NCBI RefSeq assembly: GCF_000378945.1
Contig: NZ_KB900539.1
Span: 2,437,234 to 2,501,233 of the forward strand
DNA from: Methyloversatilis universalis EHg5
Lineage (GTDB): Bacteria; Pseudomonadota; Gammaproteobacteria; Burkholderiales; Rhodocyclaceae
DNA: 64,000 nt
Direction: 5' to 3'
Made by a program: the position numbers and the translations under genes. Of the stretch, positions 1 to 11,559 are shown one piece after another. How positions within the stretch are numbered: the stretch's first letter is position 1; each line of letters starts with the position of its first letter. Below the pieces are notes generated by a model. The model ran no database searches and was not told the DNA's origin. It worked only from the letters and a program-made list of their open reading frames with translations.

Positions 1-78
1 CGGTACCGACCATATCCTGCAAGCCTGTGCCCAGGTGACCCCGACAAGCCCTTCAACCATAGTCCGGAGGTGCTCATC

Positions 79-1061
79 GTGACAAGTCAGACCGAATCCC
101 CCCGCTTTGGCATCGACGTCTCCAAGCGCTGGCTGGACATCGCCGAGTACGGCCGCTCGCCGGTGCTGCACATCGACAACACCGCCCAGGCCATCCGCGG
201 CTGGCTGCGCACCTTGCCCCCGGGCGCCTGCCACATCGCCTGCGAATCCACCGGCACCTACCACCGCGCGCTGGTCAAGCTGCTCATCGGCGCCGGTCAT
301 CGGGTGTATCTGATCGACGGCTACACGCTGTCCAGATACCGCGACACGCTGGGCCAGCGTGCCAAGACCGATCGGCACGACGCGGGGCTGATCGCCCGCT
401 ATCTCGCCCACGAAGGGGCGCGTCTGCGCCCGTTCTCGCTGCCGCCCCGTGCGGTGACCGACCTGCGCGCCCTGTTGCGCCGTCGCGCCACCCTGGTGCG
501 TTGCCTGGGCCGCATGCGTCAGAGCATGGAGGAGCTGCCCGGCTTCGCCCGCCAGGTGCGGGCCGTCACCGAGCGGATCCAGGCGCTGATCAAACGGCTG
601 GAGCAGCGCATCGCCGCGCTGATCGGCACCAGCGGCTGGGGCGACCCGTACCGGCGCATCCTGAAGGTTGAAGGCATCGGCACACTCACCGCCGCCGGTC
701 TGTGCGCCACCTTCCACCGCGCCCCATTCGGCCGGGCCGATGCCTTCATCGCCTTCCTCGGCCTGGATGTGACCGTGCGTCAGTCGGGCACCCAGCGCGG
801 ACGCGGGGTGCTCAGCAAGAAGGGCGATGCCGAGATGCGCCGCCTGCTCTACAACGCCGCCTGCTCTACAACGCCGCCATGGCCGCCAGCCGATCCAGTA
901 CCTGGCAGCCCTTCTACCAGCGCATGCTCCAGCGCGGATTCAGCCGCACCCAGGCGCTGGTCGCTCTGGCCAGAAAGCTCGCAAGGGTCGCCTTCTCGCT
1001 AATGAAGAACGCCTCCGACTACGTCCCTCAACAACACGAAAACGCTTGCGCTCAAACATAG
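79..1061 (+). pseudogene. IS110-family transposase, frameshifted
   Basis: The DEDD-type N-terminal domain is clear: GIDVSK near residue 13, then CESTGTYH, then KTDRHDA. The central KVEGIGTLTAAGL segment and the GRGVLSKKGDAEMRRLLYNAA segment are typical of the C-terminal IS110 transposase domain. GTG at 79 is the likely start because GGAGG lies at 66-70; GTG at 70 is also in frame. After RRLLYNAA the frame is lost through a 17-bp tandem duplication at 842-875. The missing C-terminus (MAASRSSTWQPFYQRML and onward) continues in another frame to a stop at 1059-1061. Without the duplication the protein would be about 320 residues, normal for the family. The left end of the element lies outside the window, so the bridge-RNA region typical of IS110 elements cannot be judged. 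Probably inactive. Confidence 0.9.
842..875 (+). repeat. 17-bp tandem duplication in the transposase
   Basis: Two exact adjacent copies of GCCTGCTCTACAACGCC lie at 842-858 and 859-875. Seventeen is not a multiple of three, so the second copy shifts the transposase reading frame. Removing one copy restores a continuous IS110 transposase frame. Confidence 0.95.
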
Positions 1062-1100
1062 AATCTCCCACAACACCCGCCCCGGATCCAGCGCTTCTCG

Positions 1101-1190
1101 GTGGGAGCGGCGCCCCCGCCGCGATCGGGCCATTGATCAGGCGCCGTCTCCGTTTCAACGTCGAAATCGCGGCGAGGCGCCGCTCCCACG
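1101..1190. repeat. REP-like inverted intergenic repeat pair
   Basis: GTGGGAGCGGCG begins at 1101 and is followed by CGCCGCGATCGG. A reverse-oriented copy (ATCGCGGCGAGGCGCCGCTCCCAC) ends at 1189. The spacer at 1128-1156 matches, in reverse complement, the spacer of the repeats near 23.2 kb, so the mobile unit is longer than the palindromic core. Related cores occur at 16826-16868 and 23101-23180. The layout resembles REP/BIME elements. No REP-associated transposase is visible in the window. Confidence 0.75.
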
Positions 1191-1310
1191 AAACCCGCTC
1201 AGCCCTGCGCCCGAGCCCCCGGTGGGCGCGGCGCACGATGCGTTCCCAGGTGATCGCCGAGGACGCGAAGCTGCGCTTGAAACACCGCCACCCGCCCCGA
1301 TCTGCGACAG

Positions 1311-2150
1311 ATGGAATCGCTCTCCTCACTGCTTGCGCTGGGTGCGCTGCTGACAGTGCTGCTGTCAGCAGCGCTGTGGCTGATCACCGCACCGCTGCGC
1401 ACCGCGCTGCGGCGCCGCCGGGTGGCGAGCCGGCCCTTCCCTGCCGAATGGCGGCGGCTGCTGCAGCGACACATGCCGGCCTGGCGCCGGCTGCCGCCTG
1501 ACCTGCAGCAGCGGCTGCGCCGCTGCATACGCATCTTCATTGCCGAGAAGCGCTTCGTCGGCTGTGACGGCCTGGTGGTAAGCGAAGACATGAAGGTGCT
1601 GATCGCTGCCCAGGCCTGTCTGCTGGTGCTGAACCGGCCGCTGGACGATCTGGCGAACGTGCGCGAAATCCTGCTCTACCCCGGTGCGTTCGCGGTACAG
1701 CGATGCGAGACCGACGCCAGCGGTGTCGAGCACTCCGGTCCGCGGGTGCATCTGGGCGAATCGTCGGCGCGCGGCCAGGTGGTGCTGGCCTGGGACGCGG
1801 TACTGGCCGGCGCAGCCGACCCGTACGACGGTCACAACGTGGTCATCCACGAATTCGCACACCAGCTCGACCAGCAGAACGGCGAAGCCAACGGTGCGCC
1901 GCCGATGCGCGGTGCCGCACGCATCGCCCGCTGGGCAGCGGTGATGGGCGCGGCCTACGCACTGCTGAACCAGCAGGTGGCGGCCGGCGATGTGCCGGCG
2001 CTCGACCCCTACGGTACGCACAGCCCGGCGGAATTCTTCGCGGTGGCCAGCGAAAGCTTCTTCGAGCGCCCGCAGTCGCTGGCGCGCGAACTGCCTGAAC
2101 TGTATGACGCGCTGCGCGACTACTACCGGGCCGATCCGGGCATCTGGTAG
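1311..2150 (+). CDS. mtfA: MtfA-like zinc metallopeptidase (M90 family)
   Basis: The predicted protein has 279 residues. Residues 1-25 form one hydrophobic segment. The zinc motif HEFAHQLDQQNG (HExxH) is near residue 180, followed by the DPYGTHSPAEFFAVASESFFE segment, which in MtfA supplies the downstream glutamate ligand. E. coli MtfA is a peptidase that binds the Mlc repressor and so affects glucose PTS expression; whether that link exists here is unknown. The 3' end overlaps the convergent diguanylate cyclase gene by 28 bp. The REP pair lies upstream. The family assignment is firm and the physiological role is inferred. Confidence 0.88.
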   Translation: MESLSSLLALGALLTVLLSAALWLITAPLRTALRRRRVASRPFPAEWRRLLQRHMPAWRRLPPDLQQRLRRCIRIFIAEKRFVGCDGLVVSEDMKVLIAAQACLLVLNRPLDDLANVREILLYPGAFAVQRCETDASGVEHSGPRVHLGESSARGQVVLAWDAVLAGAADPYDGHNVVIHEFAHQLDQQNGEANGAPPMRGAARIARWAAVMGAAYALLNQQVAAGDVPALDPYGTHSPAEFFAVASESFFERPQSLARELPELYDALRDYYRADPGIW

Positions 2151-3646
2151 ATGATGGCGCCGGCCTCGGCCACCTCCACGCGATTGCGTCCACCGTCCTT
2201 GGCCCGGTAGAGCGCATGGTCGGCGGCATCGACCAGCTGGGTGAACTGCGGCAGCGACTGGGTCGATGAATCTGCATTCACCTGCGCGAAGCGCCGCGTG
2301 GCCATGACCGGACCGGGACGCACGGTGGCCACGCCCACGCTGACCGTCACCACCTGACTGACGGCGGACCCTTCGTGCCCGACCGCGAGCTGCTGCACCG
2401 CCGCGCGCATGGCTTCGGCCAGACGCAGTGCATCTTCGGCCGGGGTGTCGGGCAGCAGCACCGCGAATTCCTCGCCGCCGTAGCGCGCCACCATGTCCGA
2501 GGCACGGCGGGTACCGCCGGCCAGCGCTGCGGCGACCTCCTTCAGACAGCGGTCGCCCGCCAGATGGCCGTAGCGGTCGTTGTAGTGCTTGAAGAAATCC
2601 ACGTCGATCATGAGCAGTGACAGCGGCAGCCCGCTGCGCAGCGCACGCCGCCATTCGCGCCCCAGCATGAGATCGAAATGGCGACGGTTGGCCACACCGG
2701 TCAGTCCGTCCAGCGCACTGCGTCGCTCAAGCTCGTCAGCCCGCTGCTGCATGCGCTCGTGAGCACGGCCAAGCTGCGCATACAGCCGCCCGTTCTCGAT
2801 CAGCAGCGCGATCAGCACCAGACTGGCGGCGATCAGGCCATTCACCCGGCCGACATAGAAACCCAGATCGTAACGCCCGGCATTGAGCAGCGCCGCCATC
2901 GAAACTTCCAGCACCCAGGTAATCAGGGTCACGAGAAGCCATAGGTCGAGCGCCGCGTGCGGGCGCTTGCGCCACAGCATCCACAGCGCCAGCAGATTGA
3001 GCGCCCAGGGCAGCATGCTGACCACGGTCATGTCGCGCACATAGACGGTCCAGTCCTTCATCAGCACCGGCAGCACCGAGTCTTGCTGCAGCGCGATCAG
3101 CGAGGCAGCCCCCGCCACCGCCAGCGACGCGACGATGTGCCGCGACACCGACGGTCGCACGGCGAGCGAAGCCGTGCCCGCGCTTCTGCGCTCGCGTCGC
3201 GCCTGCCTCACGTAGAGCAGCACGAACAGCGGGAAGCCGCCGTGCCACAGCTGATAGAGCCAGGCCGTGCTCTGCAGCCCGGCGCCGAGCAGACCGGTGG
3301 GTGCAAACAGATCGGGAAAGGTGAGCAGGTGCGGCACGATGATGCATGCCACGAACAGGAAGCCGTCCGCCAGCAGCATCAGCGCACGCGAACAGAGGGT
3401 GTGACCGTGGCTGTACAGCAGCACCGCGGTGATCAGATAGACCACGAACAGCGCTGCGTCATAGACCGCCATGAAGGCCGGAAAGGCCGGCAGCGGCGTG
3501 CGCAGGAAAGGCAGGCTGGCGACGAACAGCAGCACCGAGAACAGCACGATGAGCCGGATCAGCCGGACTTCGCGCGGTCCCGCCGCATGGGTAGACATCA
3601 GCGCCGGTCGGAAAACCCGCGCATTGCCCTTCGAATTGTTCGACAT
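2123..3646 (-). CDS. Membrane diguanylate cyclase (MASE4-GGDEF)
   Basis: From the ATG at 3646 the protein has 507 residues. It begins with about eight membrane segments in a layout resembling the MASE4 sensor domain (GLLGAGLQSTAWLYQLWHGG), followed by a short coiled linker and a GGDEF domain. The active site reads GGEEF (about residues 390-394). An intact I-site, RASD, sits five residues before it, so product inhibition by c-di-GMP is expected. The substrate-binding DFFKHYNDRYGH stretch is present. An in-frame ATG at 3739 would add 31 residues of low-complexity character, so 3646 is preferred. It should synthesise c-di-GMP at the inner membrane. The signal sensed is unknown. Confidence 0.88.
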   Translation of the reverse strand: MSNNSKGNARVFRPALMSTHAAGPREVRLIRLIVLFSVLLFVASLPFLRTPLPAFPAFMAVYDAALFVVYLITAVLLYSHGHTLCSRALMLLADGFLFVACIIVPHLLTFPDLFAPTGLLGAGLQSTAWLYQLWHGGFPLFVLLYVRQARRERRSAGTASLAVRPSVSRHIVASLAVAGAASLIALQQDSVLPVLMKDWTVYVRDMTVVSMLPWALNLLALWMLWRKRPHAALDLWLLVTLITWVLEVSMAALLNAGRYDLGFYVGRVNGLIAASLVLIALLIENGRLYAQLGRAHERMQQRADELERRSALDGLTGVANRRHFDLMLGREWRRALRSGLPLSLLMIDVDFFKHYNDRYGHLAGDRCLKEVAAALAGGTRRASDMVARYGGEEFAVLLPDTPAEDALRLAEAMRAAVQQLAVGHEGSAVSQVVTVSVGVATVRPGPVMATRRFAQVNADSSTQSLPQFTQLVDAADHALYRAKDGGRNRVEVAEAGAIIYQMPGSAR

Positions 3647-3872
3647 GTCTGACTCACCCGCATGCGTGCTCCGGGCCGGCCCGCTGGCGCATCCGTCTTC
3701 ATCGCGGATGGTCGTCATCGAACCGGGCCGCGTCCGCATCGTTTCCCCGCGATACGGACCGTCCGCGCCCGCCCTCCCCGGCGGCCGGCGCCTGCAGGCA
3801 ATCTACACCCGGGCGTCGGGAAATATTCCCGACCTGGATCAAAATGTCTTACTGCGGCGCAGCATCCTGCGA

Positions 3873-3901
3873 CAAAAAAAACCGGCTGCTTTCAGAGCCG
3901 G
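3873..3901 (-). terminator. Rho-independent terminator of the HisA-like gene
   Basis: Read on the minus strand: CCGGCT, an 8-nt loop CTGAAAGC, AGCCGG, then eight T residues. The TGA stop of the HisA-like gene (3892-3894) lies inside the loop, so the hairpin begins within the last codons. Confidence 0.85.
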
Positions 3902-4563
3902 CCGTCGTGCAGCGCGCTGGCCACCAGCACCGCCGGCACACCGGCGGCATCCAGCGTCGCCAGATCAACCGCATCGCGCACGCCACCCGCGGCAATCACG
4001 GCCACATCCGGCCGCTGCGCGCGCAGGCGGGCGATCAGCGCCAGATCCGGGCCGGCATCGGCGCCGACCCGGGCAAGTTCCATCGCGATCACGCGCATCG
4101 GCCAGCCGGCCGGGTCGTGCGCCCAGTCGGGCCCGAGCGGCGCACCGGCGCGGTGGTCCAGCGACAGCAGCGCCGGCACGCCGGCTGCCGCCAGCCTGGC
4201 CAGCGCAGCCGGCTCGGCCAGCGTTTCGCTGCCCAGTATCGGCAGCGCGCCGGTGGCCTCATGCAGCGCCCGGGCCGCATCGGCACCGGCAAAACCGCCA
4301 TCGACCCAGAACTCGACCTGGGGGTGGCGCACTGCCAGCGCAGCGATCTGCGCGCGGTGGTCGCCCAGACCGCGTATCGCATCGAGGTCCGCTATATATA
4401 GATGGCATGCGCCGGTGGCCTCGATCAGTGCATCCACCACCGCCACCGGCGCACAGCCCTCGACCAGACGGGAGCGCAGCGGCTGGTAAGCTTGCCGGTC
4501 GCCGCGGCGGGCGTGAACCACCTGACCTTGCATCAGGTCGATCACCGGAATCAGTTCAGGCAC
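3892..4563 (-). CDS. HisA/HisF-related TIM-barrel protein (C1-cofactor associated)
   Basis: The 223-residue protein starts at a GTG (ELIPVIDLMQGQVVHARRGDR follows). The IPVIDL and DLDAIRG strands and the VIAAGGVRD phosphate-binding loop are HisA/HisF-like. A distinct HisA-like family is known from methanogens and from methylotrophs that use tetrahydromethanopterin, where it is not the histidine enzyme. The location supports this: the gene is divergent, only 12 bp from an MfnD-like ligase, and no other his genes are near. A role in methanofuran or methanopterin synthesis is inferred. The reaction is unknown to me. It ends in a strong terminator. Confidence 0.8.
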   Translation of the reverse strand: MPELIPVIDLMQGQVVHARRGDRQAYQPLRSRLVEGCAPVAVVDALIEATGACHLYIADLDAIRGLGDHRAQIAALAVRHPQVEFWVDGGFAGADAARALHEATGALPILGSETLAEPAALARLAAAGVPALLSLDHRAGAPLGPDWAHDPAGWPMRVIAMELARVGADAGPDLALIARLRAQRPDVAVIAAGGVRDAVDLATLDAAGVPAVLVASALHDGRL

Positions 4564-4575
4564 AAGAAACCCTAT

Positions 4576-5580
4576 ATGAATCAATGCATTTTCGTATTCG
4601 AGTTTATCACTGGCGGCGGTCTGGCCGGTGAGCCGCTGCCGCCATCCCTCGCACGCGAAGGTGCGCTGATGCGCGACGCGCTGCTGCGTGATGCGCTGGA
4701 ACTGCCAGGCGGTACGGTGCTCACGCTGCACGACGCAAGGCTTACGCCGCCGGCGGCGCACACAGCGATCGAACGGATAGCGGTGGCGGACGCGACCGGC
4801 TTCGACGCCGCCTTCAATGCCGCACTCGCCCGCGCCGACGCGGTGCTGGTGGTGGCGCCGGAAACCGGCGGCGTATTGGCTGCACTGACCGGCCGGGTCG
4901 AAGCCGCCGGCCGGCGGCTGCTCGGCTGCGACAGCGCAACCAGCGCGCTGGCAGCGTCGAAATCGCGCACCGCGCGTGCGCTGGCCAAGGCCGGCATTGC
5001 GGTGCTGCCGCACTACACCGACCCGGACACGCTGCCCGACATTCTGGGCGCCTGGGCGGTGAAGCCGGACGACGGCGCCGGCTGCGACGACCTGCAGCGC
5101 CTGCCCGACCGCGCCACCGCGGCCGCCGCACTGCGCTGCGCGCCGGGCCGCCGGGTGGCCCAGCCCTGGCTGGACGGCGAGGCATGCAGCATGAATCTGC
5201 TGTGCGTGCGCGGCCACGCCGCGCTGCTGTCAGTGAACCGGCAGATCCTCGCCGACGACGACGGCCGCATCACGCTGGCGGCCCTTGCGGTGGGTGACAT
5301 CCCGCCCTCGCCGGCGCACCAGCGCCTCGCGCAGCAGATCGCTGCCGCCCTGCCCGGCCTGCTCGGCCCGGTGGGTGTGGATTTCGTCGAAACCGAAGAC
5401 GGCCCGGTGGTGGTGGAAATCAATCCGCGCATGAGTACTTCGGCCTGCGCACTGCGCGCCGCCACCGGCGTGAACCTGATCGCGGCCACGCTGGCGGCGC
5501 TGAAGCACGGCCGTCTGCCCGAAGTGGCCACCCTGCGCCCGCAGCGCATCGTGCTGGACGACGCGCAGGTGGCTGCATGA
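4576..5580 (+). CDS. ATP-grasp ligase, MfnD-like (tyramine/tyrosine-glutamate ligase type)
   Basis: The 334-residue protein begins IFVFEFITGGGLAGEPLPPSL, characteristic of the MfnD-related ATP-grasp family of methanogens and C1 bacteria. The lysine-containing nucleotide strand (AWAVKPDDGAGCDD) and the metal-binding end (VEINPRMSTS) are present. In methanogens MfnD joins glutamate to tyramine during methanofuran assembly. Bacterial methylotrophs make a related methylofuran, possibly from tyrosine, so the substrate here is an inference. The stop overlaps the next start (ATGA, 5577-5580), which indicates translational coupling to the MfnF-like gene. Confidence 0.82.
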   Translation: MNQCIFVFEFITGGGLAGEPLPPSLAREGALMRDALLRDALELPGGTVLTLHDARLTPPAAHTAIERIAVADATGFDAAFNAALARADAVLVVAPETGGVLAALTGRVEAAGRRLLGCDSATSALAASKSRTARALAKAGIAVLPHYTDPDTLPDILGAWAVKPDDGAGCDDLQRLPDRATAAAALRCAPGRRVAQPWLDGEACSMNLLCVRGHAALLSVNRQILADDDGRITLAALAVGDIPPSPAHQRLAQQIAAALPGLLGPVGVDFVETEDGPVVVEINPRMSTSACALRAATGVNLIAATLAALKHGRLPEVATLRPQRIVLDDAQVAA

Positions 5581-6605
5581 CGGCGACACTGACCGGCTGG
5601 GACATCGGCGGCGCCCATGTGAAGGCGGCCCGGGTGATCGACGGACAGGTGATCGGCGTGGTGCAGGTGGCCTGCCCGCTGTGGCAGGGACTGGACAGGC
5701 TGGACGCCGCGGTGGCCGAAGCACTGTCGGTGCTGGGTGAATCACCGCGTCACGCGATCACCATGACCGGCGAAATGACCGATCTGTTCGCCTCGCGCGC
5801 CGATGGCGTGGCCGGCATCGCGCAGCGCATGCGCGCGCGTCTGCGCGGTGACATCGCGCTGTACGCCGGGCGCGCCGGCTGGGCGGCGGTCGACGGCGCG
5901 CACGCCCGGGCCGACGACATCGCCTCGGCCAACTGGCTGGCCACCGCAGCCTGGCTCGCCACCCGGCTGCCGCAGGCCCTGCTGGCCGACGTCGGCAGCA
6001 CCACCAGCGATCTCATCGTGATCGATGGCGGCGTAGCCACCGACAGCCGCACCGACGCCGATCGCCTGATCAGCGGCGAACTGGTTTATGCCGGCGTGGT
6101 GCGCACGCCGCTGATGGCGCTGGCGCCCGCCATCGAGTTCCGCGGCCGACACCACCGGCTGATGGCTGAATACTTCGCCACCAGCGCCGACGTGTGGCGC
6201 CTGCTGGGTGAACTGCCGGACCACGCCGACCAGTATCCGGCGGCCGATGGCGGCGCCAAGACCCCGGAGGCATGCGCCCGCCGGCTGGCCCGCATGATAG
6301 GCCGTGACCTCGACGAAGGTTCGATGGACGACTGGCGCGCGCTTGCCGCCGCCTTTGCCGACGCCCAGCTCGCCGCGCTGGCGGACGCCTGCCGCGGTCT
6401 GCCGGGCATCCGCGGACTGGCGGCCGACGCGCCCGTGATAGCTGCCGGCGCCGGCCATTTCGTTGCCACCCGCCTTGCGGCCACACTTGGCCGCCCGGCA
6501 CTCACGCTGGGCGCACTGCTCCGCGATATCGCCCCGTCCTGCGCGGATGCAGCCACCACCTGCGCGCCAGCGGTCGCGGTAGCGCTGCTCGCAGACGCCG
6601 CGTGA
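5577..6605 (+). CDS. H4MPT-linked C1 pathway protein, hydantoinase-like ASKHA fold (MfnF-like)
   Basis: The 342-residue protein has two ASKHA phosphate loops: GWDIGGAHVKAA near residue 7 and LLADVGSTTSDLIVIDGG near residue 138. A third glycine-rich turn (VIAAGAGHFVATRLA) lies near the C-terminus. This pattern matches the hydantoinase/oxoprolinase-like protein found only beside H4MPT and methanofuran genes in methylotrophs and methanogens. The archaeal member MfnF couples the furan and tyramine-glutamate halves of methanofuran. The flanking MfnD- and MfnE-like genes support the same role here. The start overlaps the previous stop. Confidence 0.83.
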   Translation: MTATLTGWDIGGAHVKAARVIDGQVIGVVQVACPLWQGLDRLDAAVAEALSVLGESPRHAITMTGEMTDLFASRADGVAGIAQRMRARLRGDIALYAGRAGWAAVDGAHARADDIASANWLATAAWLATRLPQALLADVGSTTSDLIVIDGGVATDSRTDADRLISGELVYAGVVRTPLMALAPAIEFRGRHHRLMAEYFATSADVWRLLGELPDHADQYPAADGGAKTPEACARRLARMIGRDLDEGSMDDWRALAAAFADAQLAALADACRGLPGIRGLAADAPVIAAGAGHFVATRLAATLGRPALTLGALLRDIAPSCADAATTCAPAVAVALLADAA

Positions 6606-6645
6606 TGACGACACCGATTGCCGGCGGCGCGACCGTCACGCCGCG

Positions 6646-7224
6646 ATGAATGCGCCGGTGGTGATCAAGCTCGGCGGCAGTCTGCTGAGCGATCCGCAGG
6701 ACGGCCGCCTGCGCCGCTGGTGCGCACGCCTCACCGGCGAACACGCCGGCCGCGCCCTCATCGTGCCCGGCGGCGGGCCCTATGCCGACGCGGTGCGCGA
6801 GGCGCAGGCAGGCTGGGGGTTTTCCGACGACGCAGCTCACCGCATGGCGCTGCGTGCGATGGACCAGTGCGGTCTCATGCTGTGCGATCTCTTTCCCGGC
6901 CTCACTGCCAGCGACGACCCGGCGACCCTCGTCGATCTCTGCGCTGCCGGCGGCACGCCGGTGTGGCTGCCGGCCCGCCCGCTCGATCTCGACACCACGC
7001 TGCCGCGCGACTGGACCGTCACGTCGGACAGCATCGCGGTCTGGCTCGCCGCCCGCATCGGCAGCCCGCAGGTGCTGCTGGTGAAATCCTGCGCGCTGCC
7101 CGGGGGCGATCTCGACGCACTGGCCACGCTGGGCATCGTCGACCCCCATCTGCCACGCATCGCCCGCAGCACCGGCGTCACCGTACGCCTGATCCACGCC
7201 GACAGTACGGCTTCCTTCGTCTGA
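6646..7224 (+). CDS. Amino-acid-kinase-fold protein, MfnE-like
   Basis: The 192-residue protein has the amino acid kinase signatures VVIKLGGSLLSDP at residues 5-17 and ALIVPGGGPYADAVREAQ near residue 37, plus LLVKSCALPGG. It is shorter than aspartate or glutamate kinases and lacks a regulatory ACT domain. In methanogens MfnE phosphorylates aminomethylfuran-methyl phosphate to the diphosphate used by MfnF. Position 40 bp after the MfnF-like gene makes that role the best inference. No terminator is obvious after the stop. Confidence 0.8.
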   Translation: MNAPVVIKLGGSLLSDPQDGRLRRWCARLTGEHAGRALIVPGGGPYADAVREAQAGWGFSDDAAHRMALRAMDQCGLMLCDLFPGLTASDDPATLVDLCAAGGTPVWLPARPLDLDTTLPRDWTVTSDSIAVWLAARIGSPQVLLVKSCALPGGDLDALATLGIVDPHLPRIARSTGVTVRLIHADSTASFV

Positions 7225-9760
<2,536 letters not shown>

Positions 9761-9796
9761 GGTTCGTACGCCGCGCGAGAGCGCGGTGGGCACTCA

Positions 9797-9829
9797 GGGC
9801 CCGCTTCCGCATCTGCGGGGCGGGCTTTT
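9797..9829 (+). terminator. Rho-independent terminator after katG
   Basis: GCCCGC and GCGGGC arms enclose an inner CCGCA/TGCGG stem, followed by TTTTTT at 9824-9829. Confidence 0.85.
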
Positions 9830-9896
9830 TTGTGGGCGTCTCTTTTAGCACCGAGTCGGCTAGACGCTCCACTGCATCGCAGCACATACACTCATC

Positions 9897-10058
9897 ATGA
9901 AAAGCAAGGTTTCCCTATATCATCGAACCATGACATATGAGCATGAACTGCAGTCTCAAGTTGGAGCAATTACCTACTCGTTGCGCTGTAATGACGTGAA
10001 GCGCGTTTGCATATGTGACCTTAAAAACCTGATCTGTTTCGTCGAGCTCACCGCCTAA
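9897..10058 (+). CDS. Small uncharacterised ORF (53 aa), tentative
   Basis: ATG at 9897 opens a 53-codon frame beginning MKSKVSLYHRTMTYEHELQ and ending VELTA before TAA at 10056-10058. No ribosome-binding site is clear, so this may be chance. It lies in the lower-GC segment shared with the YaaC-like gene 114 bp downstream. Between the two is a small inverted repeat AGTAG-CA-CTACT at 10084-10095. I do not recognise the sequence. Confidence 0.3.
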   Translation: MKSKVSLYHRTMTYEHELQSQVGAITYSLRCNDVKRVCICDLKNLICFVELTA

Positions 10059-10171
10059 CGCAGCACACACCAGAAGAATCTTTAGTAGCACTACTGAAGT
10101 CGTGACGCAGAAGTAAAAACAGGCAACAAAAACGCTGACACAAAATCAAAACAAAACTGAAAGGAAAAATC

Positions 10172-11509
10172 GTGCAAATAGAAGAAATACTTACTGACAA
10201 AGTAGAACTCACCGAGGCTCGAAACAAGCCGCAATTTGAATCAAACTTTGACTACAAGAGCTTTCTCTCCGCCCGCGACGCAGCCTTGGAAGAGTGGAAA
10301 GCAATGGGAAAAGATGGTCAAAAAATATACTCAGGGGAGATCAAAAGACTATACCAGGAAAGAGCCTTACTACCGGAAGAAACACCTGAATTCACAAACG
10401 GAAAAAATCTTTATCTATTAAAAAACGAAGTAAACGAGCGAGTTGGAACAAAAAGCCCAATTGACATAATTCTGTTGGATGAACTTAGCTACCCGGAACC
10501 AGCAATCGAATTACTCGAGAACACGGAAAATACCGAACATATTCGAGACTTATACAGATTAAGAAAAAAAACGACAGGTAACGGGCGAAACGCAGGGATA
10601 TCAACTGATGAAGCGAGGCGCCTTAAAAACTGTATGAGACAAGGGCGCGAGCTATACCTCAGCAGCCGAGGCGGACCGCTTATGGTCAAGCCACTAACAT
10701 TGTTTTACTCCCTAACAGCCTACGCATACTCTATTGTCATACTTAACAATCCAATAAGATTTAAGCTCGACAATCTCCCTGGCTCCCACGGAATGAATTA
10801 CCTACCCGAGCACGTCAAAGCTCAGTTTGGTGGTGACATGCCACTGGGAACATTCAGCGATCTTCTAGTTTCATTCCCCACCAATTCAATAAGAGCGAGG
10901 GAAGTGGATTTTTCACAAAGCAGCATCCCATCAATTATTGCATTCTACAAAACGCGACACACCGTAAGCACTGGAACGTTGTTAAGCATGGTTCCAGAAA
11001 TTCGAGATTATTACAAAATAACCACTGGAAGAGAATCAAGAACCCACCCGCTGGAAATTTCCACAGTAACCGATCGCAGAACCACATCGTGGGAACTGCA
11101 AATCGGTGACGGCATTAGCAAACCACCTCTCGCCGACATCCAACAGTCCTTTCCATCATTTAGAATATCAGAGCGTCACGGAAAAGTAATAGTCACAATC
11201 CCGACCGCAGAGGAACACGTATCTCAAGCAACAATTTACTCCGACATTCGAGGACGACTATGGTACATAGAGAACCCATTTTTTCCTGTAATCCTACCTG
11301 AGATTTGCACACACTTCCTACTAACAAGCATGTTGAGCAACCTGATGCGATACTCACCCGACCACTGGGGTGAAATACTATTAAACCAAGTAAATACAAA
11401 CATATCACTAATAATTAGCAAATACATTTCCACCTTTGAGCTCAAAATGCCAATTCTCGTCTTAAGATCAATCTCAAAATTTCACCCAATTGTCTCAAAC
11501 GAAAGCTAA
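10172..11509 (+). CDS. YaaC-like protein with extra N-terminal region (AT-rich, probably acquired)
   Basis: This 445-residue protein starts at GTG 10172, with AAGGA at 10161-10165. From about residue 155 it resembles the YaaC family: GRELYLSSRGGPLMVKPLTL, then the HGMNYLP loop, and a C-terminal YSPDHWGEILLNQVNTNI segment close to SPxxWxxxL in that family. Residues 1-150 are charged and unrecognised. Base composition and codon use are plainly more A/T-rich than in every neighbour, indicating transfer. No transposase or integrase is next to it. YaaC-like proteins have no established function. A role in cell defence is only a hypothesis from its cargo-like isolation between katG and pbpC. Confidence 0.6.
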   Translation: MQIEEILTDKVELTEARNKPQFESNFDYKSFLSARDAALEEWKAMGKDGQKIYSGEIKRLYQERALLPEETPEFTNGKNLYLLKNEVNERVGTKSPIDIILLDELSYPEPAIELLENTENTEHIRDLYRLRKKTTGNGRNAGISTDEARRLKNCMRQGRELYLSSRGGPLMVKPLTLFYSLTAYAYSIVILNNPIRFKLDNLPGSHGMNYLPEHVKAQFGGDMPLGTFSDLLVSFPTNSIRAREVDFSQSSIPSIIAFYKTRHTVSTGTLLSMVPEIRDYYKITTGRESRTHPLEISTVTDRRTTSWELQIGDGISKPPLADIQQSFPSFRISERHGKVIVTIPTAEEHVSQATIYSDIRGRLWYIENPFFPVILPEICTHFLLTSMLSNLMRYSPDHWGEILLNQVNTNISLIISKYISTFELKMPILVLRSISKFHPIVSNES

Positions 11510-11559
11510 TTTAATTAAAACAAAGAATACTCACATCACTTTGAGGCGGTACGAAAAGA

